Assembly: GCF_023502395.1 (NCBI RefSeq)
Contig: NZ_JAMFMB010000032.1
Span: 1-44,704 of the forward strand
Origin: Ruegeria spongiae
Lineage (GTDB): Bacteria > Pseudomonadota > Alphaproteobacteria > Rhodobacterales > Rhodobacteraceae
Length of the DNA: 44,704 nucleotides
Direction: 5' to 3'
Made by a program: the position numbers and the translations under genes. Below the pieces are notes generated by a model. The model did not search any database. It was given only the letters and a program-made list of their open reading frames with translations, and was not told where the DNA came from. Numbering within the stretch: position 1 is the stretch's first letter; every line of letters begins with the position of its first letter. Positions 16,215 through 25,337 of this stretch are shown here, piece by piece.

Positions 16215-17413
16215 ACACACCGGAGACAACCCAGTCCGCACAAATCACGGATGCCGGCCGGTACTTCCTCTATCATTCCATTGGAATGTACCCGAGCAAA
16301 AAGGCCGACCTTGCGGCAGCAATGGCAGAGTTTTCGTGTATCTGGAGCGCGCCCAATGACGGGCAATGGGAATATGTGCTGCGCAGACGGCAAGAGTTCG
16401 TCGACAATTGGCGCGGCATCATCGGTGCCGCCGAAGGGACAGTCACGACCTGCGAAAGTGTAACGCAAGGCGTTCACAGCTTCCTGCGATCCCTGCCTGA
16501 AGGCAAGCTGAAGGGCAAACGCGTGCTCGTCGCGGCCAATTGCTTTCCCTCCGTTCATTTCCTGCTTGCCGGACTGGCGGACAAGATCGGGTTCACTCTT
16601 GACACCGTGCCGCTTAGCGCGGGCAAGTCCTGGGTCGAGACCTCGGACGTCATCGAAAGCTGGCAAAGTGACGTCGGCTTTGCACTGATCACGTGGATTT
16701 CTTCGACGACCTCGGCGCGTTGCGATCTTGACGCGCTCTTGGCGCATGGCCGCGACATGGGAAGTCTGATTGGTGTTGATATCACCCAAGGCGCGGGGCT
16801 GTTGCCTTTCGACGTCTCGACCCCCCGCGTAGATATGTCCGTATCAACCAGTTTGAAATGGATGTGCGGCACACCCGGGGCGGGGATGCTTTATGTCGAT
16901 CCTCAGATCATTCCCCGGATGCGGCCCGAAGTGCGGGGCTGGTTCTCGCAAGACAATCCATTCTCCTGGGGCCTTGATAAATTCGCCTATGCCGGCGACA
17001 TCCGCCGCTTTGACAACGGCACACCGGGCTCCGTCGCCGCGATGGCCTCCCTTCCTGCGTTGAAATGGCATGCAGCGCAGGATCACACAGCTCTGGCGAC
17101 AGAGAACCGGCGGCTTGTGGATGAGATCATCGCAAAAGCCGATGCAATTGCTCTGCCGTTGAACTCTCCTCGGGATGCCTGCCAGCGCGGTGGGTCGGTC
17201 ATGTTGCAACTCTCGGATCAAGCAGAGGCAGAGGCCATCGTCGCGGCATTGAAGGTTGAAGGATACTCCGTCGACTTTCGTGGCTCGATCCTTCGGATGT
17301 CCCCGGGCTACATTAGCCATGAGGACGCCATCGGCCCACTCTTCGATGTGATCGTCGAAACAATCAATGATCGCAGAAAACCGTCTGGACGACGCGCACA
17401 TGTGACACTTTGA
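16211..17413 (+). CDS. Kynureninase-like class V PLP enzyme
   Basis: A 400-residue fold-type I PLP enzyme starting at ATG 16211 (ATGA overlap with the DUF3604 gene). The aspartate region reads VDITQGAGLLPFDV. The Schiff-base lysine lies in STSLKWMCGTPG, and downstream WFSQDNPFSWGLDKF and RRFDNGTPGSVAA align in style with the kynureninase branch. It differs clearly from the second kynureninase at 26173, which has CTYKYLNGGPG and other canonical features and sits in a tryptophan operon. This copy therefore probably cleaves or transaminates a different amino acid, one brought in by the TTT transporter. C-C hydrolysis of a 3-acyl-alanine-like compound is possible, but desulfurase- or aminotransferase-type chemistry is equally open. 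Confidence 0.75.
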   Translation: MNTPETTQSAQITDAGRYFLYHSIGMYPSKKADLAAAMAEFSCIWSAPNDGQWEYVLRRRQEFVDNWRGIIGAAEGTVTTCESVTQGVHSFLRSLPEGKLKGKRVLVAANCFPSVHFLLAGLADKIGFTLDTVPLSAGKSWVETSDVIESWQSDVGFALITWISSTTSARCDLDALLAHGRDMGSLIGVDITQGAGLLPFDVSTPRVDMSVSTSLKWMCGTPGAGMLYVDPQIIPRMRPEVRGWFSQDNPFSWGLDKFAYAGDIRRFDNGTPGSVAAMASLPALKWHAAQDHTALATENRRLVDEIIAKADAIALPLNSPRDACQRGGSVMLQLSDQAEAEAIVAALKVEGYSVDFRGSILRMSPGYISHEDAIGPLFDVIVETINDRRKPSGRRAHVTL

Positions 17414-17584
17414 GGGTAAGTCACTGCGAACGCCGCTCACTACCGGTGGCGGAGGGCTTTGACGCCTACCATACCCCATACCCACCAGCGGAGAGATCAG
17501 CGGGTGTCCATGCCGTCAGAACCCCAATTCGTGGTCATGCACGTCGCAGGGTCTCATTTACTCATATCCCTCAGCTATCATGCT

Positions 17585-17603
17585 GGATTCAAACAGTGAA
17601 TCC
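17585..17603. promoter_or_regulatory. Perfect inverted repeat between the TTT operon and marR
   Basis: GGATTCA-aacag-TGAATCC, 7-bp arms with a 5-base loop, in the 333-bp gap before the marR at 17747. There is no U-tract, so an operator is more likely than a terminator. The sequence CATGCTGGATTCAAAC at its left edge is nearly repeated at 17712-17728 as CATGTTGGAATTCAAAC, close to the marR start. The rest of the gap shows no gene. Confidence 0.4.
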
Positions 17604-17657
17604 ATAAAGCAGCTTGTGCAAACAGAGCCAAGGTCAAGCCAAAAGGATCAACATAGC

Positions 17658-17672
17658 TTTAAGTTTGAAGCA
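17658..17672 (+). promoter_or_regulatory. Half-site matching the long operator palindrome of the tryptophan operon
   Basis: TTTAAGTTTGAAGCA matches one arm (TTTAAGCTTGAAGTA) of the 18597-18628 palindrome at 13 of 15 positions and lies about 75 bp upstream of the marR start. It suggests that the MarR protein controls its own gene and the operon downstream of it. The left partner half-site is not well conserved. Confidence 0.45.
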
Positions 17673-17746
17673 GTTCCGGCTAGCATAATGACGTTATTGC
17701 TGAATCTGCATCATGTTGGAATTCAAACGATGGGGCCGTCGGGTTG

Positions 17747-18244
17747 ATGATTGAAGACGAAAAACTGCAGCGACGACGCCTGAAGGCCTGGATCAGGCTT
17801 CTGCGCGCCACGCGCGCGACCGAAAACCATCTCAGAGAGTTCCTGCGCACGCATCACGACACCACATTGCCGCGTTTCGACGTCGCGGCGGCGTTACATC
17901 GGCAAGCGAAGCCCATGAAAATGAGCGAACTCGGCAAGCTATTGCTGGTGTCGAATGGCAATGTAACCGCTGTTGTCGAACGGATGGAGAAGGATGGGCT
18001 GACGGTACGCTCGAAAAGCCCCGACGACCGCCGCAGTGTACTGGTTTCACTCACGGATGAGGGGCGGCAGAAATTCGAAGAAATGGCCCGCGCGCATGAG
18101 GCTGAAGTTAATATCCTGTTCGGTAAATTCGATGACGATGACCTTGATCTGGTGCGTGATCTCCTGTGCAAAGTCGAAAGTAAGCGCCAATCCGATACCG
18201 ACACGGATTTGCAGGCAAGCGGATCGGGCGCGCGGGTCGTCTGA
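17747..18244 (+). CDS. MarR family transcriptional regulator, probable regulator of the tryptophan/anthranilate operon
   Basis: A 165-residue MarR protein; ATG at 17747 is preferred to the overlapping TTG three bases earlier. The N-terminal helix (RRRLKAWIRLLRATRATENH) begins the dimer interface. The winged HTH spans roughly residues 55-105, with MKMSELGKLLLVSNGNVTAV as the reading-head region and DDRRSVLVSLTDEGR as the wing. The layout resembles regulators of aromatic-acid CoA pathways, which sense an aryl-CoA or aromatic acid, but that link is by context. It precedes the monooxygenase operon on the same strand, separated by a gap holding a dead beta-oxidation gene fragment and the 32-bp palindrome. 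Confidence 0.9.
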   Translation: MIEDEKLQRRRLKAWIRLLRATRATENHLREFLRTHHDTTLPRFDVAAALHRQAKPMKMSELGKLLLVSNGNVTAVVERMEKDGLTVRSKSPDDRRSVLVSLTDEGRQKFEEMARAHEAEVNILFGKFDDDDLDLVRDLLCKVESKRQSDTDTDLQASGSGARVV

Positions 18245-18277
18245 GGAACAACCGCCCGCTCCGACCCCTTGATGGGT

Positions 18278-18420
18278 TCACGATTGTTCGATACCGTCGA
18301 CTTGAGCAAGGTATATCGAGCCGCCCTTCCTGCGCGGGAAGCCAGTCGCATTCACCATCGCCACATCTATGTCCTGTGCACGCCGCTCAATTCCTTCGTT
18401 AAGGATGGCCTGCCCTTCGG
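18278..18420 (-). pseudogene. 3-hydroxyacyl-CoA dehydrogenase (FadB/FadJ type), C-terminal remnant
   Basis: The minus strand reads ILNEGIERRAQDIDVAMVNA followed by TGFPRRKGG. This is the recognisable C-terminal helical motif of 3-hydroxyacyl-CoA dehydrogenases, normally LNEGA.ILEEGIA.RASDID then GFP.WRGGP. Upstream of it the frame loses similarity, and no Rossmann domain is present between the two neighbouring genes. It is therefore a short remnant of a gene that once faced the opposite way, or debris from a rearrangement. It occupies most of the roughly 400-bp gap between marR and the monooxygenase gene. Confidence 0.6.
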
Positions 18421-18596
18421 ATTGCATGCGACCGGTATTCGACCCATGATTTTCTCGGGGTTCATGGTCACACGGGGAATGCCCTTGCGCCAAGAATCCG
18501 ACAGGATCAGCGCCTCGACCTCATGGCTGGGCGTCGGATTTCTGCTGTGATGAATTCGGCTTCTCTTTGATGTGGTTTCAGGTCCAAAGACAATAT

Positions 18597-18628
18597 TACT
18601 TCAAGCTTAAATTTTTAAGCTTGAAGTA
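18597..18628. promoter_or_regulatory. 32-bp near-perfect palindrome, candidate MarR operator of the operon
   Basis: Two perfectly complementary 15-bp arms (TACTTCAAGCTTAAA and TTTAAGCTTGAAGTA) are separated by two T. The palindrome ends about 70 bp upstream of the monooxygenase start, in the promoter position. AT-rich, fully symmetric sites of this length with no U-tract are typical of repressor operators rather than terminators. A 13/15 match to one arm lies upstream of the neighbouring marR. Confidence 0.7.
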
Positions 18629-18699
18629 TTTCCAGAGATGAACTACGGTCGATGCATCACTCGCAAAATATGCAACGCCAACGTCACATGGAGGGGCAA

Positions 18700-20997
18700 A
18701 TGCGAATTGCCTGTTTGGGAGGGGGACCAGCAGGCCTCTATTTTGCTATTTCGATGAAGCTTCGCGACCCGGCCCACGAGGTGGTGGTTATCGAGAGAAA
18801 CCGCGCCAGCGACACGTTTGGCTGGGGTGTGGTGCTGTCGGACGACGCGCTGGAAAACCTTCAGGAAAACGACCCGGCAAGCGCGCAGGCCATCCGTGAT
18901 CATTTTGCCAATTGGGATGATATCGCCGTCGTTCATGATGGCGTGCGCACGGTTTCGGGCGGCCATGGATTTGCCGGGATTGGCCGCAAGCAGATGTTGA
19001 CCCTGTTGCAGAAGCGCGCGCGGGAACTGGACGTCGAATTGCGCTTTGAGAGCGCGTTCGACACGGCGGCAGATTTCATGGACGACTATGACCTTGTGGT
19101 GGCCTGCGACGGCATCAACTCGCGCACGCGCGCGGCCTATGCCGAGCATTTCAGGCCAGATGTGGATGTGCGCGCCTGCAAATTCATCTGGCTCGGAACA
19201 CATCAGAAATTCGACGATGCCTTTACCTTCATCTTCGAAAAGACCCAGCATGGCTGGATTTGGGCGCATGTCTACCAGTTCGACGAGAATACCGCGACCT
19301 TCATTGTGGAATGCGCGCAAGACACCTGGGACAAGTTCGGCTTTGAGGGCATGTCCAAGGAACAAATCATCACAACCTGCGAAAAGGTCTTTGCCGACCA
19401 CCTTGGCGGCTATGCCCTGATGTCGAACGCCGATCACTTGCGCGGCTCGACGGTCTGGATGAACTTCCCGAGGGTTCTGTGCAAAAAATGGTATCACGAG
19501 AACATCGTTCTGCTGGGTGACGCTTCAGCCACGGCGCATTTCTCGATCGGTTCCGGTACGCGCCTGGCGTTCGACAGTGCGATCGCGCTGGCCAGTTACC
19601 TGCATTCGGAGCCCACCCTGGAAGCTGCCTTTCAACGCTATCAGGATGAACGACGGCTCGAGGTTCTGCGCCTGCAATCGGCGGCGCGCAACTCGCTGGA
19701 GTGGTTCGAGGATGTCGAACGATATCTGGACCTCGATCCGGTGCAGTTCAACTACTCGCTGCTGACGCGTTCGCAGCGGATCAGTCATGAAAACCTGCGG
19801 TTGCGCGACCCGAAATGGTTGGCCTCGGCCGAGCGCTGGTTTCAGACCCAGGCCGGTGCCGGGGCGGATGCACCTGCGCGTGCGCCGATGTTTGCGCCAT
19901 ATAAACTGCGCGACATGGAGTTGAACAACCGGATCGTCGTCTCTCCGATGGCACAATACAAGGCCGTCAACGGCAACCCCACGGATTGGCATCTTGTTCA
20001 TCTGGGCGAACGCGCCAAGGGTGGGGCCGGGCTGGTCTATACTGAAATGACCTGCGTGTCTGATACCGGCCGCATCACTCCGGGCTGTCCGGGGCTTTAT
20101 CAGCCCGAGCATGAAACGGCGTGGAAACGGATCATCGATTTCATCCATGCGGAAACCGATGCCAGGATTTGCTGCCAGATCGGTCACTCGGGTCGCAAGG
20201 GTTCGACCAGACTGGGTTGGGAAGGCATGGACAAGCCTCTGGCGGATGGCAACTGGGATTTGTTGTCGGCATCAGCAATCCCCTGGTCCCCCGACAACGC
20301 CACACCGCGAGAAATGACGCGGGACGATATGGACGAGGTCACAGCACAGTTTGTGGCATCAACCGGGATGGCCGCACGGGCAGGGTTTGACATGATCGAA
20401 CTGCATGCCGCGCATGGCTATCTGATCTCGTCCTTTATCTCGCCGGTTTCCAACACACGCGATGATGAATATGGCGGAAGCCTTGAAAATCGTCTGCGTT
20501 ACCCGCTGGAAGTGTTTTCTGCCATGCGCACAGCCTGGCCCGGGAAAAAGCCCATGGCCGTGCGGATCTCGGCGAGCGACTGGGTTGGAGAAGATGGCGT
20601 GACACCAGAAGAGGCCGTGATGATCGCACAGGCGTTTGAAACCGCTGGCGCGGATATCATCGACGTTTCGGCAGGGCAAACGACCATCGACGCCAAACCC
20701 GTCTATGGCCGAATGTTCCAGACGCCGCTTTCCGATCGCATCCGCAACGAAGCCGGGATCCGAACCATGGCTGTCGGCAATATCTACGAGGCCGATCACG
20801 TGAACTCGATCCTGATGGCGGGGCGCGCCGATCTGGTCTGCCTTGCACGCCCGCATCTTGCCGATCCCTATTGGACGCTGCACGCGGGCGCCTCTATCGG
20901 CGACCGTCAAGCTGACTGGCCCCTGCCCTATCTGGCGGGCCGCGATCAGAGCTGGCGGCTCGCGGACCGTGAGGCCGAAATGGCAGGCAAGGTATGA
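18700..20997 (+). CDS. abmA: 2-aminobenzoyl-CoA monooxygenase/reductase (flavin monooxygenase fused to Old Yellow Enzyme)
   Basis: A 765-residue fusion started at ATG 18700 because GGAGGGG sits just upstream; earlier in-frame ATGs at 18652, 18670 and 18688 lack this. Residues 1 to about 390 form a single-component FAD monooxygenase of salicylate-hydroxylase type, with the dinucleotide motif [10 protein letters not shown] and the FAD-ribityl segment [16 protein letters not shown]. From about residue 405 ([20 protein letters not shown]) it is an Old Yellow Enzyme-like reductase with [10 protein letters not shown] and [12 protein letters not shown]. This fusion is known for the Azoarcus evansii enzyme that hydroxylates and reduces the ring of anthraniloyl-CoA, and for annotated salicylyl-CoA 5-hydroxylase/oxidoreductases. 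Tryptophan dioxygenase, kynureninase and an aryl-CoA ligase downstream favour anthraniloyl-CoA. Overlaps the next gene by ATGA. Confidence 0.85.
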   Translation: MRIACLGGGPAGLYFAISMKLRDPAHEVVVIERNRASDTFGWGVVLSDDALENLQENDPASAQAIRDHFANWDDIAVVHDGVRTVSGGHGFAGIGRKQMLTLLQKRARELDVELRFESAFDTAADFMDDYDLVVACDGINSRTRAAYAEHFRPDVDVRACKFIWLGTHQKFDDAFTFIFEKTQHGWIWAHVYQFDENTATFIVECAQDTWDKFGFEGMSKEQIITTCEKVFADHLGGYALMSNADHLRGSTVWMNFPRVLCKKWYHENIVLLGDASATAHFSIGSGTRLAFDSAIALASYLHSEPTLEAAFQRYQDERRLEVLRLQSAARNSLEWFEDVERYLDLDPVQFNYSLLTRSQRISHENLRLRDPKWLASAERWFQTQAGAGADAPARAPMFAPYKLRDMELNNRIVVSPMAQYKAVNGNPTDWHLVHLGERAKGGAGLVYTEMTCVSDTGRITPGCPGLYQPEHETAWKRIIDFIHAETDARICCQIGHSGRKGSTRLGWEGMDKPLADGNWDLLSASAIPWSPDNATPREMTRDDMDEVTAQFVASTGMAARAGFDMIELHAAHGYLISSFISPVSNTRDDEYGGSLENRLRYPLEVFSAMRTAWPGKKPMAVRISASDWVGEDGVTPEEAVMIAQAFETAGADIIDVSAGQTTIDAKPVYGRMFQTPLSDRIRNEAGIRTMAVGNIYEADHVNSILMAGRADLVCLARPHLADPYWTLHAGASIGDRQADWPLPYLAGRDQSWRLADREAEMAGKV

Positions 20998-21737
20998 CGC
21001 TTACCGGCAAACATGTGGTCGTGACCGGCGGCGGGTCCGGAGTCGGCGCGCAAACCGCTCGCCGGTTCGCGGCAGAAGGGGCCCGCGTCACAATTATGGG
21101 CCGCAAAGAAGAACCTTTGAAGTCGCAGGGCCTCGCATGGCAGATCTGCGAGGTGACCGATCCTTCCTCGGTATCGGCTGGTTTTGACGGTGCGCGCGCG
21201 GAACATGGTCCAATCTCTGTTGTTGTTGCCAATGCGGGCGCGGCCACATCCGTGCCCTTTGCACAGATGTCGCCACAGGATCTTGACGACATGTTGGGCG
21301 TCAATCTGACCGGCGTTTTCAACGTCTGGAAGGCGGCTCTGCCGGAAATGAAGGATGCCGGTTGGGGGCGGATGATCGCGATCGCCTCAACTGCGGGCCT
21401 CAAAGGCTATCCCTATGTCGCGGGATATTGCGCCGCCAAACACGGCGTTGTCGGCCTGACCCGGGCGCTGGCGCTTGAACTGGCCTCCACCGGCATCACC
21501 GTGAATGCGATTTGTCCCGGCTTCATCGAGACCCCGATGCTGGAGCGATCCATCGCCAACATCGTGGGAAAGACCGGGATGAGCGCCGCAGACGCGGCCA
21601 AATCGCTCTTGCGGAACAATCCGCAAAAGCGGTTCATCCAAACCGATGAAGTGGCCGGTACGGCGGTATGGCTCTGCTCGGGCGCGGCCAAATCGATCAA
21701 CGGACATGCGCTGAGCCTGTCGGGCGGCGAAATTTGA
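20994..21737 (+). CDS. SDR dehydrogenase, probable 3-hydroxyacyl-CoA dehydrogenase step
   Basis: A 247-residue SDR beginning at ATG 20994 inside the stop of the monooxygenase gene. TGGGSGVG (about residues 11-18) binds the cofactor; NAGA, the catalytic serine in AIASTAG, and the YCAAK Tyr-Lys pair are all present. The family includes 3-hydroxyacyl-CoA and 3-oxoacyl reductases. Its position between the dearomatising enzyme and an enoyl-CoA hydratase suggests NAD-dependent oxidation of an alicyclic hydroxyacyl-CoA formed after ring reduction. It may replace the FadB/FadJ-type dehydrogenase whose remnant lies upstream. The exact substrate is inferred. Confidence 0.85.
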   Translation: MTLTGKHVVVTGGGSGVGAQTARRFAAEGARVTIMGRKEEPLKSQGLAWQICEVTDPSSVSAGFDGARAEHGPISVVVANAGAATSVPFAQMSPQDLDDMLGVNLTGVFNVWKAALPEMKDAGWGRMIAIASTAGLKGYPYVAGYCAAKHGVVGLTRALALELASTGITVNAICPGFIETPMLERSIANIVGKTGMSAADAAKSLLRNNPQKRFIQTDEVAGTAVWLCSGAAKSINGHALSLSGGEI

Positions 21738-21751
21738 CAGAGAGGACAAGA

Positions 21752-22552
21752 ATGCGCAGCGATGTGACACATTTCATCTGCACTATCGAAAACGGCATCG
21801 CCACGGTTGCGCTGAACCGGCCTGACCGGAAGAACCCGCTGTCTTTTGAAAGCTATGCGGAGATGCGCGACTGGTTCCGCGATCTTGCGTACAGCGACGA
21901 TGTCAAAGCCGTAATATTTGCCCCGAATGAGGGTAATTTCAGCTCGGGTGGCGATGTGCATGAGATCATCGGCCCGCTCACCAAGATGAAAATGAAGGAA
22001 TTGTTGACCTTCACCCGGATGACCGGCGATCTGGTCAAGGCCATGGTCAATTGCGGAAAACCCATCATTGCTGCCGTTGATGGCATCTGTGCCGGAGCAG
22101 GCGCGATCATCGCCATGGCCTCGGATCTCAGAATTGCAACGCCCGAGGCCAGGACCGCATTCCTGTTCAACCGGGTAGGCCTTGCGGGCTGCGATATGGG
22201 TGCCTGCGCCATTCTGCCCCGGATCATCGGTCAGGGTCGGGCCGCGGAGCTGCTGTATCTGGGCCGTTCGATGCGTGCCGAAGAAGGCGCCGCATGGGGG
22301 TATTTCAATCGCGTTGTGCCACAGGATCAACTGCTGGACGCCGCCACAGATCTGGCCCGCCGGATCGCGGATGGGCCGAACTTTGCCAACATGATGACCA
22401 AGACCATGCTGGCGCAGGAATGGTCTATGTCAATCGAACAGGCCATCGAAGCCGAGGCACAAGCGCAGGCGATCTGTATGCAGGGTCAGGATTTTCACCG
22501 GGCCTACAACGCCTTCGTGGCCAAAGAAAAACCGATATTCGAGGGCGACTGA
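21752..22552 (+). CDS. Enoyl-CoA hydratase/isomerase family protein
   Basis: A 266-residue crotonase-fold protein started at ATG 21752, preceded by AGAGGACA. The oxyanion-hole segments are visible: SSGGDVHEI near residue 67 and [20 protein letters not shown] near 110. The acid region reads [20 protein letters not shown]; it has aspartate and glutamine-like changes relative to typical hydratases, so an isomerase, hydrolase or ring-opening hydratase role is possible. It is co-transcribed: the acyl-CoA dehydrogenase starts at its stop codon (TGATG). Within the anthraniloyl-CoA route it would hydrate an unsaturated alicyclic CoA thioester or open the ring. Confidence 0.87.
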   Translation: MRSDVTHFICTIENGIATVALNRPDRKNPLSFESYAEMRDWFRDLAYSDDVKAVIFAPNEGNFSSGGDVHEIIGPLTKMKMKELLTFTRMTGDLVKAMVNCGKPIIAAVDGICAGAGAIIAMASDLRIATPEARTAFLFNRVGLAGCDMGACAILPRIIGQGRAAELLYLGRSMRAEEGAAWGYFNRVVPQDQLLDAATDLARRIADGPNFANMMTKTMLAQEWSMSIEQAIEAEAQAQAICMQGQDFHRAYNAFVAKEKPIFEGD

Positions 22553-23715
22553 TGGTGGATAAAAGCTATCTGGATTGGCCGTTCTTCGAAGACCGTCACC
22601 GGGATCTGGCCGCCCAGTTGGACGAATGGGCGGCGTCCGAACTGGCAGGGATCGACTACAGTGATACCGATCAGACCTGCCGGGATCTGGTTGCGGCTCT
22701 GGGCCGCGACGGATGGTTGTCCCACTCTGCCGTCGACCCCGACGCAGGTGCGCCACTGGATGTGCGCAGCCTGTGCCTGATCCGCGAAACGCTGGCGCGC
22801 CACGACGGGCTTGCCGATTTCTCGTTTGCGATGCAGGGATTGGGCACCGGGGCGTTGTCCCTGTTCGGCACCGATGCGCAAAAGACCGAATGGCTGACAC
22901 AGACGCGCGCGGGCAAGGCGATTTCGGCCTTTGCCCTGACCGAACCGCAATCGGGGTCGGACGTCGCCAATTCGACGATGACCGCTGTACAGGACGGCGC
23001 GGATTTTGTTCTGAATGGCGAGAAAACCTGGATCTCGAACGGTGGGATCGCGGATGTCTACACCCTCTTTGCCCGCACCGGTGAGGCGCCCGGAGCCAAG
23101 GGGTTGTCCGCCTTTGTCGTTCCCGCGGGCCTGCCAGGCTTCGAAGTGGTCGAGCGGTTGGACACCATGGCTCCGCATCCTCTGGCGACGTTGCGCTTCA
23201 CCGATTGCCGCATTCCGGTCACTGCCCTGATCGGGGACCGCGGCGCCGGGTTCAAGATAGCGATGTCTGTCCTTGACGTGTTTCGTTCGACCGTGGCGGC
23301 GGCCGCATTGGGATTTTCCCGGCGGGCGCTGGACGAAGCCCTGAACCGAGTCACCACACGCCGGGTTCAGGGCGCACCGCTCTTTGATCTGCAGATGGTA
23401 CAGGGACATATCGCCGACATGGCGCTGGACGTGGATGCGGCAGCCCTGCTGGTCTATCGTGCCGCCTGGGCCAAAGACAGCGGCGCCCCCCGTGTTACGC
23501 GCGAAGCCGCGATGGCCAAACTGTTTGCCACCGACCACGCGCAACAGGTGATCGACAAGGCCGTCCAGCTTCATGGCGGGGATGGCGTCAAATCCAACGA
23601 AACCGTCGAAAAACTGTATCGCGAAATCCGCGCACTCCGAATCTACGAAGGCGCATCAGATGTGCAGCGCGTCATCATCGCACGGCAGGCGCTGGACGCC
23701 ATGCAGGGAGGATAA
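22552..23715 (+). CDS. Acyl-CoA dehydrogenase
   Basis: A 387-residue flavoenzyme with all three domains; ATG 22552 overlaps the preceding stop. FAD and substrate-binding segments [18 protein letters not shown] (near residue 130) and [19 protein letters not shown] are clear. The C-terminal [20 protein letters not shown] supplies the likely catalytic glutamate in YEG, as in short-chain and glutaryl/benzylsuccinyl-CoA types. FAD-dependent alpha,beta-desaturation of a CoA thioester, passing electrons to ETF, is expected. In this operon it would act on a dearomatised or ring-opened anthraniloyl-CoA derivative. Confidence 0.92.
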   Translation: MVDKSYLDWPFFEDRHRDLAAQLDEWAASELAGIDYSDTDQTCRDLVAALGRDGWLSHSAVDPDAGAPLDVRSLCLIRETLARHDGLADFSFAMQGLGTGALSLFGTDAQKTEWLTQTRAGKAISAFALTEPQSGSDVANSTMTAVQDGADFVLNGEKTWISNGGIADVYTLFARTGEAPGAKGLSAFVVPAGLPGFEVVERLDTMAPHPLATLRFTDCRIPVTALIGDRGAGFKIAMSVLDVFRSTVAAAALGFSRRALDEALNRVTTRRVQGAPLFDLQMVQGHIADMALDVDAAALLVYRAAWAKDSGAPRVTREAAMAKLFATDHAQQVIDKAVQLHGGDGVKSNETVEKLYREIRALRIYEGASDVQRVIIARQALDAMQGG

Positions 23716-23717
23716 AC

Positions 23718-25337
23718 ATGCTCAGAACTTCGGCCCATACCGACACGTTTTCGCGCGACAACCTGCCCGCGCAGGACACCTGGCCGGATTTTCTTCTGGA
23801 TGGTTTCGACTACCCGGACCGGTTGAATACTGCGGTCGAACTGACCGATGTCATGGTCGACAAGGGGTTTGGCGATCACACCGCCCTGATTGGCAATGGA
23901 CGGCGGCGCACCTACAAGGAACTGACAGATTGGACCAACCGGCTGGCCAATGTGCTGGTCAGCAATCTGGGGGTGAAGCCGGGCCATCGGGTGATGATCC
24001 GTTCAGCCAACAACCCGGCGATGGTCGCCTGCTGGCTGGCGGCGAGCAAAGCGGGCGCGGTGGTCATCAATACCATGCCCATGCTGCGCGCTGCGGAACT
24101 GGCCAAATACGTGGACAAGGCCGAGATCACCCACGCGCTGTGCGACACGCGCCTGATGGATGAGATGACAGCCTGCGCCAAGGACAGCCAGTTCCTCAAG
24201 ACGGTCGTCGGGTTTGACGGAACCGCCAATCACGATGCCGAACTGGATCGCCTGGCACTGGAAAAGCCTGTGGCGTTTGATGCGGTCGACACAGCGCAGG
24301 ATGATGTTGCGCTGATCGGCTTCACCTCGGGCTCAACCGGTGAACCCAAGGGCACCATGCATTTTCACCGCGATCTGCTTGCCATCGCGGATGGCTACGC
24401 GAAAGAGGTTCTCAACGTCACGCCCCGGGACGTGTTCATCGGATCACCCCCGCTGGCCTTCACCTTTGGGCTGGGCGGGCTGGCGATCTTTCCCATGCGG
24501 TTCGGCGCTGCGGCGACCCTGCTCGAAAACGCCTCGCCGCCGAACATGATCGATGTGATCGAGAAATATCGCGCCACGGTGTGCTTTACGGCACCGACTG
24601 CGTATCGGGTGATGCTGCAGGCGATGGATGAGGGGGCCGATCTGTCATCGCTGCGCGCTGCGGTTTCGGCGGGCGAGACCTTGCCCGGCCCGGTATATGA
24701 CGAGTGGATTCAGAAGACCGGAAAACCGATGCTGGACGGGATCGGCGCCACGGAAATGCTGCACATCTTCATTACCAACCGGTTCTCGGATCATCGCCCT
24801 GCCTGCACCGGGAAACCCGTCGGAGGTTACGAGGCCAAGATCATTGGCCCCGATGGCAAGGACCTGCCCGCAGGTGAGATTGGGCGTCTTGCGATGCGCG
24901 GCCCAACCGGCTGCCGCTATCTGCGCGGAGAACGCCAGCAGGAATACGTCCAAAACGGCTGGAACATATCTGGCGATGCCTTTTTCATGGACGAGGACGG
25001 GTATTTCCATTTTGCCGCCCGCAACGACGATATCATCGTTTCTTCCGGCTACACCATCGCCGGCCCCGAGGTCGAGGCTGCCCTGCTTGGCCATACGGCG
25101 GTCGCGGAATGCGCCGTCATCGGTGCGCCTGATGAAGCGCGCGGTTCTGTCGTGCAGGCCCATGTCGTATTATCTGAAGGGTATGAGCCGAACGAAGGTC
25201 TGACCAAAGAGTTGCAGGATCACGTCAAGGCAACGATTGCCCCGTTCAAATACCCCCGCTCGGTCGTCTTCGCCACGACGCTGCCTAAAACCGAAACCGG
25301 GAAAATCCAACGCTTTAAGCTAAAGGCACAGCGATGA
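23718..25337 (+). CDS. abmG: 2-aminobenzoate (anthranilate)-CoA ligase, benzoate-CoA ligase family
   Basis: A 539-residue ANL-superfamily acyl-CoA synthetase; ATG 23718 follows GGGAGGAT. The AMP-binding loop GFTSGSTGEPKGTMH lies near residue 205. A central GIGATEMLHIF segment matches the benzoate-CoA ligase branch, and DEDGYFHFAARNDDIIVSSG is the hinge region. The C-terminal TETGKIQRFKLK carries the catalytic lysine. It activates an aromatic acid with ATP and CoA. Anthranilate is favoured over benzoate or salicylate because kynureninase, which releases anthranilate, is encoded two genes downstream and the monooxygenase/reductase fusion is upstream. Substrate choice is by context only. Its stop overlaps the start of the dioxygenase gene. 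Confidence 0.85.
   Translation: MLRTSAHTDTFSRDNLPAQDTWPDFLLDGFDYPDRLNTAVELTDVMVDKGFGDHTALIGNGRRRTYKELTDWTNRLANVLVSNLGVKPGHRVMIRSANNPAMVACWLAASKAGAVVINTMPMLRAAELAKYVDKAEITHALCDTRLMDEMTACAKDSQFLKTVVGFDGTANHDAELDRLALEKPVAFDAVDTAQDDVALIGFTSGSTGEPKGTMHFHRDLLAIADGYAKEVLNVTPRDVFIGSPPLAFTFGLGGLAIFPMRFGAAATLLENASPPNMIDVIEKYRATVCFTAPTAYRVMLQAMDEGADLSSLRAAVSAGETLPGPVYDEWIQKTGKPMLDGIGATEMLHIFITNRFSDHRPACTGKPVGGYEAKIIGPDGKDLPAGEIGRLAMRGPTGCRYLRGERQQEYVQNGWNISGDAFFMDEDGYFHFAARNDDIIVSSGYTIAGPEVEAALLGHTAVAECAVIGAPDEARGSVVQAHVVLSEGYEPNEGLTKELQDHVKATIAPFKYPRSVVFATTLPKTETGKIQRFKLKAQR

Noticed and set aside
17437-17456. GC-rich imperfect hairpin after the kynureninase-like gene as an intrinsic terminator
   Set aside because: It has a bulged stem and no U-tract downstream; kept only as an unsupported possibility.
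22504-23574. 356-codon minus-strand frame opposite the acyl-CoA dehydrogenase
   Set aside because: Long only because of the high GC content; the sense strand has complete acyl-CoA dehydrogenase motifs.
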